Numbered from the stretch's first letter, positions 33,078-41,755 are shown. The stretch is DNA of 64,000 nt from AC-37 sp036389835 (GCA_036389835.1 DASVWC010000004.1:44431-108430); one strand, 5' to 3'. Notes: a model not told the origin generated them from the sequence alone. Program-made: numbers and translations.

Positions 33078-33397
33078 GCGAGCGCGGGCAGGCGAGCGTC
33101 GAGCTGCTCGGCGCGCTGCCGGCGATCCTGCTGACGGGCCTGATCGCCTTCCAGCTCCTCGCGCTCGGGTACTCGAAGGTGCTGGCCGGCAATGCCGCGG
33201 AGGCGGCGGCGCTGGCCGCCGCGGGCGGCGATCCGGCGGAGCCGGCGGCTCGCGCGGCGGTGCCGGGCTGGTCGAGCGCGCGGATGAGGGTGCGGGTCCG
33301 GGCGGGCGTGATCCGCGTCCGGATGCGCCCGCCGTCGCCGCTGCGCGTGCTGGCCCGGCGGCTCGAGGTCGAGGCGACCGCTGCGGTGAGCCCGTGA
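33074..33397 (+). CDS. TadE-like pilus-assembly protein
   Basis: A 107-residue protein starting at the GTG that overlaps the previous stop. It has the same N-terminal signature, RGQASVELLGALPAILLTG, followed by a hydrophobic segment and a basic domain (ARMRVRVRAGVIRVRMRPP). It is a paralogue of the preceding protein and probably a second minor pilin of the same Tad-like apparatus. The stop overlaps the next gene by GTGA. Confidence 0.8.
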   Translation: MSERGQASVELLGALPAILLTGLIAFQLLALGYSKVLAGNAAEAAALAAAGGDPAEPAARAAVPGWSSARMRVRVRAGVIRVRMRPPSPLRVLARRLEVEATAAVSP

Positions 33398-34331
33398 GCG
33401 CCTGGCCGGAGCGGTGGCGCCGGGCGCCGGTGGCGACACTGCTCGAGCGCCTCTCCGCCTTCGTGCTCCGGCCACCGGAGCCGGGGGCCGAAGGGCCGGA
33501 GGCGATGCCGCCGCCTCCGTCGCACGCCCCCGGCTCCGCGTCGGTCGCCGCGCCCCCGTCCGCGCGCGCCGATGCGGCACATCCCCCGCGTTCCCCCTCC
33601 GGCCGGTCGTCGCGGTCGTCGGGCTGGCCGCGCGGGCGGGCACGTCCACCCTCGCCCGTGCACTCGCGGCGCGGCTCGCGGGACTCGATCCCGGCGGCGC
33701 GGCGGTCCTGTCCACCGACCGTCCACCGCGCGGCGTGGCCACGGCCGCGGCCGGCCGGCTCGCTCGCCGCCTCGCCGGGGCCGGCTGCGAGGGGCCCCGC
33801 GCGGTGGGCCGCCTCGCGGTCGTGCCGGCCGGCGAGCCGCTCGCCCCGATCGCCGCGCGGCGCGAGGCTCCGCTGGTCGCGGACATCGGCCACGGCGCCC
33901 CGTCGGAGACGGCCGTGGCGCTCGCCGACCACGTCGTGCTCGTGGCGCCGCCCGACCTCGAGCCCGCGCTCGCGGCGGCGGTCGAGGAATCGTTGCGAGC
34001 CGCGGGGCGGGGTGTCTCGCTCGTGGTCGCACGGATTGCCGCCGACCCGCCGGGCGGGCTCGCCCGCGGCCCCGGCGTCGAGGGGCTCGCCCGCGGCCCC
34101 GGCGTCGAGGAGCTCGCCCGCGACGAGCTCGCCCGCGGCCTCGGAATCGACGACCTGGCCCGCGACGAGCTCGCGCACGCCCCCGGCGTCGAGGGGCTCG
34201 CCCGCGCCCTCGCCGTCCCCGAGTCGCCGCTCGCCGCGCGCCTCACGCTCGCGTGCCGCGAGCCGCGCGGCGCCCTCGCGCCGGTGGCCGCAGAGCTGGC
34301 CGAGCGCTGCCTGGCGGAGGTGATCGAGTGA
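33394..34331 (+). CDS. TadZ/CpaE-like P-loop protein with apparent frameshift
   Basis: The GTG at 33394 overlaps the previous stop and its frame reads MSAWPERWRRAPVATLLERL with strong G/C third positions, but conserved-looking sequence (PVVAVVGLAARAGTSTLARAL) lies in the frame that ends at 34331, one base earlier in phase. One missing base near 33530-33600 would join them to about 312 residues. The P-loop-like GLAARAGTST lacks the usual Lys, so ATP hydrolysis is doubtful. A nonapeptide repeat (GLARGPGVE) occupies 34056-34212. An uninterrupted start at 33414 exists but its first 60 residues look like off-frame translation. Confidence 0.6.
34056..34212 (+). repeat. Tandem 27-bp coding repeat
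   Basis: Two perfect 27-bp copies (34056-34082, 34083-34109) are followed by three or four degenerate copies encoding variants of GLARGPGVE/ELARDELARG. They sit inside the P-loop-like gene and preserve its frame, so they probably arose by replication slippage. Confidence 0.8.
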
Positions 34332-34607
34332 GCGGCTCGCGAAGCGGCCCGCCTCGCCCTCGCCTCCACGGACCGGCCGAGCGCGGCCAGGCCACCGTGC
34401 TCCTGCTCGGCGTGCTCGCCACGCTGATCGCGGTCGCTCTCATCCTGGCCGCGTTCGGCCAGGCCCTCGGCGGGCGCGGCCGCGCGCAGCGCGTCGCCGA
34501 CATCGCCGCGGTCAGCGGCGCCCACGCCATGCGCGACGCGTACCCGCGCCTCTTCGAGCCGCCCGAGCTCGGCCCGGGCATCCCGAACCCGCGCCACCTC
34601 ACGCGCC
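34328..34607 (+). CDS. TadE/TadG-type anchor, N-terminal part of frameshifted hydrolase
   Basis: GTG 34328 overlaps the previous stop (GTGA). The frame encodes a signature anchor, RGQATVLLLGVLATLIAV, and ADIAAVSGAHAMRDAYPRLF, a TadG-like start, up to PNPRHLT. Beyond about 34607 meaningful sequence continues in another frame (RAEYLARARAAALRAARR from about 34602), leading directly into the VanY-SLT protein. Loss of one CG dinucleotide from ACGCGCGCC, or one inserted base, would explain the break. Intact, anchor and enzyme domains would form one protein of about 452 residues. Confidence 0.6.
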
Positions 34608-34682
34608 GAGTATCTCGCTCGGGCCCGCGCGGCCGCGCTTCGAGCGGCGCGGCGCAACGGGGTCATCCTGCGCCCGTCGGCG

Positions 34683-35687
34683 GTGCGCTTCCCCGACGGG
34701 TCGAGCTTCGCGCCGACCCGCATCGCGGTCGCCACGGCCGAGGACACCCACGTCCGCGTCGTCCAGCGCGGCCGGAGCCGCCGCATCCGCGCACGCGCGA
34801 CCGCCGAGGCCGAGCTCTCGCCCCCCGACGCGAGCGGGCTCGACGCGCGCGGGCACGGCGAGTACACCGGACCGCTCGCCCACCGCCAGGGCAAGCCGAT
34901 GCGCCCCGACGTCGCCCTGGCGTTCGACCGCATGGCCCGTGCGGCCGCCGCGGCCGGTCACCGCCTGATCGTCAACAGCGGCTTCCGCAGCAACGCGGAG
35001 CAGGCCGGCCTGTTCGCCCGCCACCCGGACCCGCGCTGGGTCGCGCCGCCCGGCAGGTCGCTGCACCGCCTCGGCACCGAGCTCGACCTCGGCCCGCCGG
35101 GCGCCTACGGCTGGCTCGCGCGCAACGCCGGACGCTTCGGCTTCGTGAAGCGCTACTCGTGGGAGCCGTGGCACTTCGGCTACACGCGCAACCCCGGCAC
35201 GGCGTCGGTCGGCTTCGGCGTGCGGGGCGGCGACGGGCGCGCCAGCGCCGCGGTGCAGTCGTTCGTGCCGGCGCGCTACGCGCCGACGATCGCGCGCGCG
35301 GCCAGGCGCTGGAGCGTCTCCGCGCAGCTGCTGGCGGCGCAGATCTACGCCGAGTCGAACTTCAACCCGTTCGCCCGCTCGCCCGCCGGCGCCCAGGGCA
35401 TCGCGCAGTTCATGCCGGGGACCGCGCGCGGGATGGGGCTGCGCAACCCGTTCGACCCCGACCAGGCGATCGACGCCCAGGCGCACCTCATGCGCGACCT
35501 GCTGCGCCGCTTCGGCTCGGTGCCGCTGGCGCTCGCGGCCTACAACGCCGGGCCGGGCGCGGTGGCCCGCTGCGGCTGCATCCCGCCCTACCCCGAGACG
35601 CGCGGCTACGTGTCGCGCATCCTCGGCCTGCTCGGCGGGGCCGGCGACGCGGGCTTCGCGGCCTTCACGGTGCGGCTGGTGAAGTGA
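34683..35687 (+). CDS. VanY DD-carboxypeptidase fused to SLT lytic transglycosylase
   Basis: A 334-residue ORF, coding from about 34608 if the frameshift is repaired. First comes a VanY-type D-Ala-D-Ala carboxypeptidase domain with the zinc motif SLHRLGTELD and EPWHFGY (His, Asp and His ligands, Glu catalytic). Then comes a lytic transglycosylase (SLT) domain: YAESNFNPFARSPAGAQGIA with the catalytic Glu, QFMPGTARGMG and AAYNAGPGAV. It would trim stem peptides and cleave glycan strands, presumably to let the Tad-like pilus pass the wall. Both active sites look intact despite the upstream frameshift. Confidence 0.88.
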   Translation: MRFPDGSSFAPTRIAVATAEDTHVRVVQRGRSRRIRARATAEAELSPPDASGLDARGHGEYTGPLAHRQGKPMRPDVALAFDRMARAAAAAGHRLIVNSGFRSNAEQAGLFARHPDPRWVAPPGRSLHRLGTELDLGPPGAYGWLARNAGRFGFVKRYSWEPWHFGYTRNPGTASVGFGVRGGDGRASAAVQSFVPARYAPTIARAARRWSVSAQLLAAQIYAESNFNPFARSPAGAQGIAQFMPGTARGMGLRNPFDPDQAIDAQAHLMRDLLRRFGSVPLALAAYNAGPGAVARCGCIPPYPETRGYVSRILGLLGGAGDAGFAAFTVRLVK

Positions 35688-35760
35688 CCGGGAGAGCGCC
35701 GGCGTCGCGACCGCCGTCGAAGCGCGTTTGGCCCGCCGGCGCGGGTGGTAGACCCGCGCC

Positions 35761-36738
35761 ATGCGACTCGGGGGGCTGAGGCGGTCGTTCGCGCTCGCGG
35801 CGCTCGCCGCGCTCGCGACCGCCGCGCCCGCCGGCGCCCAGCTCCCGATGCCGCAGACCGCCGTCGGCGACGCCCAGACGCACGACCCCTCGCTCGTGGT
35901 CCGCAACGGGACGCCGCGCTACGCGCTGTTCTCCACGCACAACCAGGTGCGCTACTCGGCCGACCGCACCGTCTGGGTGCGCGGCCCGAATCCGCTCGAC
36001 CCGGTGCCGGAGTGGACGCGCCAGTACGGCAACGGCAACTACTGGGCGCCCGACGTCTCCTACCACGACGGCCGCTACTGGATGTACTACGCGCCGTCGA
36101 GCGTCGGCAGCCAGCACTCGGCGATCGGGCTGGCCACGAGCCTCACCGCCGAGCCGGGGTCGTGGAACGACGAGGGCCTCGTGCTCGCCAGCCGCGCCGG
36201 GGACCCGTACAACGCGATCGACCCGGCCCTGCTGGTCGACGACGACGGGCGCTGGTGGCTCACGTTCGGCTCGTACTGGAACGGGATCTACACGATCGAG
36301 CTCGATCCCTCGACGGGGAAGGTGAAGAGCGGCGCGAGCCCGATCCACCTGGCCAAGCGCGCCTCGGGCAGCGCGATCGAGGGCGCGTACGTCTTCAAGC
36401 ACGACGGCTTCTACTACCTGTTCGCGTCCTACGGCTCGTGCTGTCCGGCGCTGATCAACCCCTCGAGGCCGACATATGAGATCCGCGTGGGCCGCTCGAC
36501 CTCGATGACCGGGCCGTACGTGGACAGGAACGGCACGGCGATGACCGCCGGGGGCAGCTCGCCGGTTCTCAGCGAGCATGCCCACGTGACCGGGCCGGGC
36601 GGCCAGACCGTCGTGCACGATCCGAACACGGGCCGCGACCTGCTCGTCTACCACTGGTACGACTCGCGGCTGAACTACACCTCGTTCCTGGGCATCAACA
36701 ACCTGCGCTGGGACGGCGGCTGGCCGGTGGTCGAGTGA
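35761..36738 (+). CDS. Exported GH43 arabinanase-like glycosidase
   Basis: A 325-residue secreted glycoside hydrolase of family 43 (endo-1,5-alpha-arabinanase-like). Signal peptide residues 1-26 (ALAALAALATAAPAGA). The catalytic trio of the five-bladed propeller is present: Asp42 (HDPS, base), Asp154 (NAIDPALL, pKa modulator) and Glu207 (AIEGAYVF, acid). GSCCP is the subfamily's Cys-Cys strand. Substrate is probably arabinan or related pentosans. A TAGACC box six bases upstream suggests a leaderless message. The stop overlaps a paralogue. Confidence 0.9.
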   Translation: MRLGGLRRSFALAALAALATAAPAGAQLPMPQTAVGDAQTHDPSLVVRNGTPRYALFSTHNQVRYSADRTVWVRGPNPLDPVPEWTRQYGNGNYWAPDVSYHDGRYWMYYAPSSVGSQHSAIGLATSLTAEPGSWNDEGLVLASRAGDPYNAIDPALLVDDDGRWWLTFGSYWNGIYTIELDPSTGKVKSGASPIHLAKRASGSAIEGAYVFKHDGFYYLFASYGSCCPALINPSRPTYEIRVGRSTSMTGPYVDRNGTAMTAGGSSPVLSEHAHVTGPGGQTVVHDPNTGRDLLVYHWYDSRLNYTSFLGINNLRWDGGWPVVE

Positions 36739-37706
36739 ACCGGCGCGGGGCGATGTCGACGCTCGCCGTCGTGGCCGCGCTCGCCGCCGCGGCGCCGGCG
36801 GCCGCGCAGTACCCGAATCCGCGCCTCGCCGTGGGCGACACCCAGGTCCACGACCCGTCGCTCGTCGCCCGCGGGGTCACGCCGCGATACATGCTCTTCT
36901 CGACCCACAACCAGGCGCGCATCTCGACCGACCGCACGGCGTGGGTCCGCCTCGAGGGCCCGCTTCAGCCGGTCCCCGAGTGGACCCGCCCCTACGGCAA
37001 CGGCGGCATGTGGGCGCCGGACGTCACGTTCCGCGACGGCCGCTACTGGATGTACTACACCGCCGCCACGAGCACCGGGTCGAGCATGGCCATCGGCCTG
37101 GCGACGAGCACGACGGCCGAGCCGCGAAGCTGGGTCGACCGGGGGATGGTGATCGACTCGAGCTCCGCGTCGGCGTACAACGCGATCGACCCGGACCTGC
37201 TCGTGGACCCGAGCGGCCGCTGGTGGCTCGCCTTCGGCAACGTCTCGCGCGGCGTGCACGTGGTCGAGCTCGACCCGTCCACCGGCAAGGTGAAGAGCGG
37301 CGCGTCGCCCGTGAAGGTGGCCGCCGCCACCGACGGCGCGATCACCGCGCCCGCCCTCTACTACCACGACGGCCACTACTACCTCTTCGCGGCCTACGGG
37401 AGCTGCTGCCCGCCGCTCGTCGGAGCCAGCCCGCCGACCGAGCGCATCCGGGTCGGGCGCTCGACCTCGCCGACGGGGCCATACGTGGACGACGCGGGGA
37501 CCGGCATGCTCTCGGGCGGCGGGAAGACCGTCCTCGCACCGCACGGCGACTACGCGGGGCCGGGCGGGCCGAACCCGGTGTACGACCCGGCGGACGACTC
37601 CGACCTGCTCGTCTACCACTACTACGACCAGCGCTTGAACTACACGCCTTTCCTGGGGATCAACTACATGGGTTGGAGCGCGAGCGGCTGGCCGTACCTG
37701 CCCTAG
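36735..37706 (+). CDS. Exported GH43 paralogue lacking the catalytic acid
   Basis: A 323-residue tandem paralogue of the preceding protein, coupled to it by GTGA. Signal peptide ends near PAAAQ. Asp40 (HDPS) and Asp153 (NAIDPDLL) are conserved, but the general-acid Glu is replaced: AITAPALYYHDG aligns with AIEGAYVFKHDG, putting Thr204 where Glu207 stands. The GSCCP strand and fold residues are kept. It is therefore probably a non-catalytic binding partner, or has an altered mechanism. Confidence 0.88.
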   Translation: MNRRGAMSTLAVVAALAAAAPAAAQYPNPRLAVGDTQVHDPSLVARGVTPRYMLFSTHNQARISTDRTAWVRLEGPLQPVPEWTRPYGNGGMWAPDVTFRDGRYWMYYTAATSTGSSMAIGLATSTTAEPRSWVDRGMVIDSSSASAYNAIDPDLLVDPSGRWWLAFGNVSRGVHVVELDPSTGKVKSGASPVKVAAATDGAITAPALYYHDGHYYLFAAYGSCCPPLVGASPPTERIRVGRSTSPTGPYVDDAGTGMLSGGGKTVLAPHGDYAGPGGPNPVYDPADDSDLLVYHYYDQRLNYTPFLGINYMGWSASGWPYLP

Positions 37707-37777
37707 AGGCGGGCGGGCGCACGATCGGGTGGCCGAGCCGCTCGAGCTCGAGGTCCACGGGAGCGCGCGCAAAATCG

Positions 37778-37821
37778 CCCAGCCGGCAGATGTTCTCGCT
37801 CCGCGGGCGGCGTACGGTCGC
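37778..37821 (+). promoter_or_regulatory. Promoter module CCCAG-N6-GATGTTCT-N16-TACGGTCGC
   Basis: The module (CCCAG 37778-37782, GATGTTCT 37789-37796, TACGGTCGC 37813-37821) lies right before the GTG at 37825. The same blocks with the same spacings occur at 39878-39921 in front of a broken delta-60 gene. Matching spacing over 44 bases with unrelated filler points to a promoter plus an upstream site. Confidence 0.65.
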
Positions 37822-37824
37822 GAC

Positions 37825-39741
37825 GTGTTCCGTTCTGTGTCGAGGAGCAGATTTGCGCTCGTGGCGAGCCGAGTCCGCTTCTCGAGCCTCGGCTTCGCCG
37901 TCCTCGTCTACCTCGTCACCGCGGGCGCCGCGGCCGCACAGCTCCCGCCCCTGCCGCCGATCGCGCCGGTCCCCCCGCAGCACGAGCCGCCGGCCGAGCG
38001 GCCTCAGCCGCTCCCGCCGCAGGCATCGCCGGGCAGCCCGCTGGAGGCCGTGGCGTTCCGGATCGACATCGGGCACAGCGGCGTCTCGGGTGACGACTCG
38101 CTGATCCCGCCGCTGGTGGAGGTCTGGGAGAGCGACCTCGGCGGCCCCGTCTCCTATCCCCTGATCGCCGGCGGGCGGGTGTTCGTGGCGGTGGACGGCG
38201 GGGTCCAGAGCTCGCGCATCGTCGCGCTGGACCGCTCGACCGGAAAGCAGATCTGGACCCGCACGTCCCAGAGGAACTTCCTGCTCGCCTACGGCGGCGG
38301 GCGCCTCTTCTCGGTCGAGACCGACGGGTATGTCCATGCCCTCGACCCGGCGTCCGGGCAGGAGCTCTGGGAGCGCGGGCTGACCGGCCGGAACCTCGCC
38401 TACGAGGACCCGCCGATCGTCACCGGCGAGCTGCTGGTCGTCAGCAGCCGGCCCGGCCACTCCGACAGCGACCCCGGACTGCTCCGCGCGCTGCGCACGT
38501 CCGACGGGGCGTCCGCCTGGGAGCGACCGAGCATCGGCTCCCCCGCCGGCGACGGAACGCGCGTGATCACGGGCACGCCGTGTGGCGGCGCCGCCGCCTA
38601 CCGCCCCGCGGACGGCCGCGAGCTCTGGCGCAGCTCGGAGGGCTGCTCGAGCGGGCAGAACTCGCGCGTGGTGGTGGCCGGCGGGCGGGTCTACACGGAC
38701 CACCCCTACGAGAACCCGGTCCTGAACGCGGAGTCGGGCGCAAAGCTGTTCGACTTCGGTCAGTCGAGGCCGGTCGCCGTAGCCGGCGACGTCGCGCTCG
38801 CCCAGAACAACCGCGACGGAGGGCTGCTCGCGGCCGAGGCCGGGACCGGTCGACGCCTGTGGCAGTTCGGCGACGGCGGCACATGCTTCGGCGTGTGCCA
38901 GCCGCCCGTGGTCTCGGGAGCATTCGTATACGTGGCCCAGGACGGGCTGCTGTCCGCGGTCGAGCTCCGATCCGGCCGCAGCCGCTGGAACGCGAAGCTC
39001 ACGGCCAGCCAGGGGCCGGACAACCGCAGCCGCAGCGAGATGGCGATCGGCGACGGCATCCTGGCCGTGCCCGACGGCTCCCGGCTGCGGGCCTACACGA
39101 GCGCCCTCCGGCCGCCGCCTAACGGATCGGACGAGAACACCTTCCGCGACTACGTCGTCTACGGCGGCGGAAGCACGTCGCTGTTCGGGGCGGTCGGCCG
39201 CGACCTGCGAGCGCGCGGGCCGCAGCCGGTCACGCTCGAGTCCGACCGCTTCCCCAACGGCAGGTTCACGAACGCCGACCAGACGACCTCACTCGCGGAC
39301 GGCACCTTCGGGTTCAAGGTCAAGCCCACCCGGAACACCCGCTACCGCACCCGCGCGGGTGCGGACGCCCCAGCAAGTGCGGGCGGGACGATCTTCGTCT
39401 ACCCCCGCATGAAGTACCGCATCCGCCGCGGGCGGGGCCGGAGGATCAACGACATCACCGCGACCGTCCGCATGACGGGTCCGCCCGAGGTCGCGCTGGG
39501 GGGCCGGCGGATTCACTTCTACCTGGTCCGCGTCGGGCGCAAGCAGGTCGTGCGGATCAGCAGCGGGGGCCTGCGCCGCACCGGTCGTGGCAGGGCGGCC
39601 GCGACCCTGCGCTTCCGCGCGCTGTCGCAGGTCGGGCGGCGCGACTACTTCTGCTATTGCGTGAGGGGGCTGAGCCGGGTGGGTCTAGGCCCCCGCGACG
39701 TGGTCGACAAGCGTTGCGGGCGCAGCCGGCTGCCGTACTGA
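37825..39741 (+). CDS. Exported PQQ-type beta-propeller protein
   Basis: About 638 residues from GTG 37825; an ORF start at 37729 exists but would put the promoter module inside the gene. A signal peptide (FAVLVYLVTAGAAAA) and Pro-rich linker precede an eight-bladed PQQ-like propeller with repeats such as VFVAVDGGVQSSRIVALDRS, RLFSVETDGYVHALDPASG and FVYVAQDGLLSAVELRSG, each ending in Gly-Trp-type blades. The last 190 residues form a separate beta domain with a Cys-rich end (DYFCYCVRGL). No metal or PQQ ligands are evident, so a binding or scaffold role at the surface is likely. Confidence 0.82.
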   Translation: MFRSVSRSRFALVASRVRFSSLGFAVLVYLVTAGAAAAQLPPLPPIAPVPPQHEPPAERPQPLPPQASPGSPLEAVAFRIDIGHSGVSGDDSLIPPLVEVWESDLGGPVSYPLIAGGRVFVAVDGGVQSSRIVALDRSTGKQIWTRTSQRNFLLAYGGGRLFSVETDGYVHALDPASGQELWERGLTGRNLAYEDPPIVTGELLVVSSRPGHSDSDPGLLRALRTSDGASAWERPSIGSPAGDGTRVITGTPCGGAAAYRPADGRELWRSSEGCSSGQNSRVVVAGGRVYTDHPYENPVLNAESGAKLFDFGQSRPVAVAGDVALAQNNRDGGLLAAEAGTGRRLWQFGDGGTCFGVCQPPVVSGAFVYVAQDGLLSAVELRSGRSRWNAKLTASQGPDNRSRSEMAIGDGILAVPDGSRLRAYTSALRPPPNGSDENTFRDYVVYGGGSTSLFGAVGRDLRARGPQPVTLESDRFPNGRFTNADQTTSLADGTFGFKVKPTRNTRYRTRAGADAPASAGGTIFVYPRMKYRIRRGRGRRINDITATVRMTGPPEVALGGRRIHFYLVRVGRKQVVRISSGGLRRTGRGRAAATLRFRALSQVGRRDYFCYCVRGLSRVGLGPRDVVDKRCGRSRLPY

Positions 39742-39877
39742 GCTCCGCCCCGGACGGGCTGCGGGCTCGAATCGAGGTCGGGCCCGGAATGCCGCGAATC
39801 GTGAAGGTGCGCCTCGCGAAGGACATGCGAAACCGTGCTGCCGCGTGGCTGCGCACTTGGCGCCAGGCGAGATGTCT

Positions 39878-39921
39878 CCCAGGTGGGGGATGTTCTGCGA
39901 GGGCGCTGCGGGTACGGTCGC
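39878..39921 (+). promoter_or_regulatory. Second copy of the CCCAG/GATGTTCT/TACGGTCGC promoter module
   Basis: CCCAG (39878-39882), GATGTTCT (39889-39896) and TACGGTCGC (39913-39921) repeat the module at 37778 with identical spacing. An ATG follows four bases later (39926). Confidence 0.65.
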
Positions 39922-39925
39922 AAGG

Positions 39926-40140
39926 ATGCAACGCAAAGCAGGCATGAGGTCGCCTCGAGCTTGAGACAGCACATCGGGATCGTTCGGCTCGCCACCGTCG
40001 CCGGCATGGTCCTCATGGGTCTGGCCGGAGCCTGCGCCTCCGCTCCAGCCTCCCCGCTCGACCTGACATTCGGCGGCGGCGACGGCGTGGCGTCGCACGG
40101 TGGGCCCAGCGCTCGTGAAGTGACCGGAGGACGAGCAGCT
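39926..40140 (+). pseudogene. Remnant of an exported delta-60 repeat gene
   Basis: Downstream of an intact promoter module, ATG 39926 reads 12 codons and stops; a different frame then encodes LRQHIGIVRLATVAGMVLMG, a signal-peptide core ending AGACASAPA, and LDLTFGGGDGVASHG, the first turn of a delta-60 repeat (compare LDTSFGGDGVA in the gene at 6642). No repeats follow. The gene is thus broken at its start by a frameshift and truncated after one repeat, right beside the unusual gene block to its right. Confidence 0.6.
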
Positions 40141-40168
40141 GATCGACGGGCCCGGCACGCGGGCCGCC

Positions 40169-41683
40169 TCACAGGTTGAACAGCTTCTCCCCGAGGTGCT
40201 GCTGGAACTCGGCGACCTCGGGATAGGTGACCTGGATGTCGCGGTGCTCCTCCAGGTATCGATAGGTCGCGCGGAGCTTCGCCCAATGCTTGTACCTGAC
40301 GCCCTCGGCCAGCCAGTTCTCGGCGTTCCTCACCCAGTTGGAGTTGTCCGGGGTGAAGCCTCTGGCGAGCATGGTCACCGGATTGCGGTGGTCGGCCTCG
40401 GGCGAGTACGGTCCGTTCTTCGGATCGCCGCCCGGTGACCCCGGGTCCCACTGTGGCCCGCCGCCGCCGCCTGCCGAGCGCGGCGCGAGCGACCACGTCA
40501 CGGTCTCGACCATGTGCGAGCTCGCCTTGTCCTCCACGGACTCGCTCGTCGTCCCGAGCGGGCCCGGAGCGGTGGGCAGCGCCGTCGGCTCGTCGACGAG
40601 CGCCCACAACCCGGTTGCGGGCACCGAGTGCACCACCTCCGTGCCGCTCTTGCCCTCGCTGTCCGACCACGTCGTGAGCCCCTTGACCTCGGGGATGCGG
40701 TCGAGCAGCTGCCACGCCCAGGCGCCCCCGTCCTCGCCCGCGACGGCGAGCCCGACGCTCAGCGCGCCCGTGGCCGTCGTCCTGCTCCGCTGCCAGTAGT
40801 TGTCTCCGTAGCTCGTGCGCGCTTCCTCCATCGAGTACGAGCCGTCGAGCGTGCCCTCCCAGCGCCGGACCTCGCTGCTCGACGTGCGGCGGGACAGCGT
40901 CAGCGAGCCACTGAAGGTCGAGCTCGCGGTCCCCTCGTCCTGGTCCAACTCCTCGGCCCGCCAAAACCGCCACTTCCAGCGGCACGTGTACTCGCCCGCC
41001 CACTCGCCGACGTCCGCCCACCAGGGGAGCGCCTCCCCAGGTCCGGCCAGGGCCGCGGCAGCGGCTTCGGTGGCCGTGGCTCCGGCGAGCTCGCGGAGGC
41101 ACTCGGTCAGGAGCTCGGGCGAGTCGCGCAGATCCAGCTCGAAGCGCTCGGTCACGGCGTCGCCGGCCACGTCGACGAAGTCGAGTTCGACCGCCGGCGC
41201 CCGGACGACCGGTATCCAGCCAACGGCGCGGACGTCAGTCAAGTCGCTGAAGTAGACGACGGAGGGCGTCGGGGACCTCAGCAGGGCAGGGCGCTCGATC
41301 TCGACGCGATCGGCGAAGACGCGGAGACGCGAGAAGTCCTGCCGGTACGTGCGCAGCGGCTCGCGCCCCGCCCGCATCTCCGGCGTCGGGGAGCCGCGCG
41401 CGAGCAGCGTCGCGGCCTCGCCCGATCCGGCGTTCGCGAGCGGCAGCGCCTCGGCGCGCTCGACCCACGCATGGGCCGGCCCCTGCTCGGCCTCGACCCG
41501 GGAGCGGCAGCGCTCGCACAGGCGCAGCTCGCCATGGCGGTCCGCCAGGACGCTCAGTGCGAAGCCCTCGACGCGCCGCTCGACGATCGGGTGAACGGCG
41601 GTGGCGAGCGCGGGGCAGTCGAGGTACCAGTGAAACGCGGTCGCACCGGTCGAGTCGACGTGGTAGACGGAGTGGCTGTCCAG
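40169..41683 (-). CDS. Unrecognised protein with Cys-pair domain, divergent from giant operon
   Basis: The frame codes for about 500 residues of plausible protein. The N-terminal part has FHWYLDCPALATA and LCERCRSR, a Cys-x-Cys-x2-Cys arrangement that could bind zinc. The middle is beta-rich (RLRVFADRVEIERPALL; VVYFSDLTDVRAV), then WWADVGEWAGEYTCRWKWRF and a Ser/Thr-rich beta region, and the C-terminus is helical. The first standard start in frame is ATG 41377, but coding-quality sequence continues upstream; the CTG at 41683 is used here with low certainty. No signal peptide. No family recognised. Confidence 0.65.
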   Translation of the reverse strand: MDSHSVYHVDSTGATAFHWYLDCPALATAVHPIVERRVEGFALSVLADRHGELRLCERCRSRVEAEQGPAHAWVERAEALPLANAGSGEAATLLARGSPTPEMRAGREPLRTYRQDFSRLRVFADRVEIERPALLRSPTPSVVYFSDLTDVRAVGWIPVVRAPAVELDFVDVAGDAVTERFELDLRDSPELLTECLRELAGATATEAAAAALAGPGEALPWWADVGEWAGEYTCRWKWRFWRAEELDQDEGTASSTFSGSLTLSRRTSSSEVRRWEGTLDGSYSMEEARTSYGDNYWQRSRTTATGALSVGLAVAGEDGGAWAWQLLDRIPEVKGLTTWSDSEGKSGTEVVHSVPATGLWALVDEPTALPTAPGPLGTTSESVEDKASSHMVETVTWSLAPRSAGGGGGPQWDPGSPGGDPKNGPYSPEADHRNPVTMLARGFTPDNSNWVRNAENWLAEGVRYKHWAKLRATYRYLEEHRDIQVTYPEVAEFQQHLGEKLFNL

Positions 41684-41725
41684 AACGCTGTAAGGCGTGA
41701 AGTTCGTGTAAAGCGGTTCGGCGCC

Positions 41726-41755
41726 TTGACCTTGGGCGCTGCGGAAGCTTAGAGT
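41726..41755 (+). promoter_or_regulatory. Strong sigma-70-type promoter of the giant operon
   Basis: TTGACC (41726-41731), an 18-base spacer and TAGAGT (41750-41755) come close to the consensus. The predicted first transcribed base falls at about 41762, which is the first base of the likely CTG start of the GIY-YIG gene. Confidence 0.6.

Noticed and set aside
8369..34109. CRISPR array from short tandem repeats
   Set aside because: The repeats at 8369 and 34056 are directly adjacent copies without spacers.
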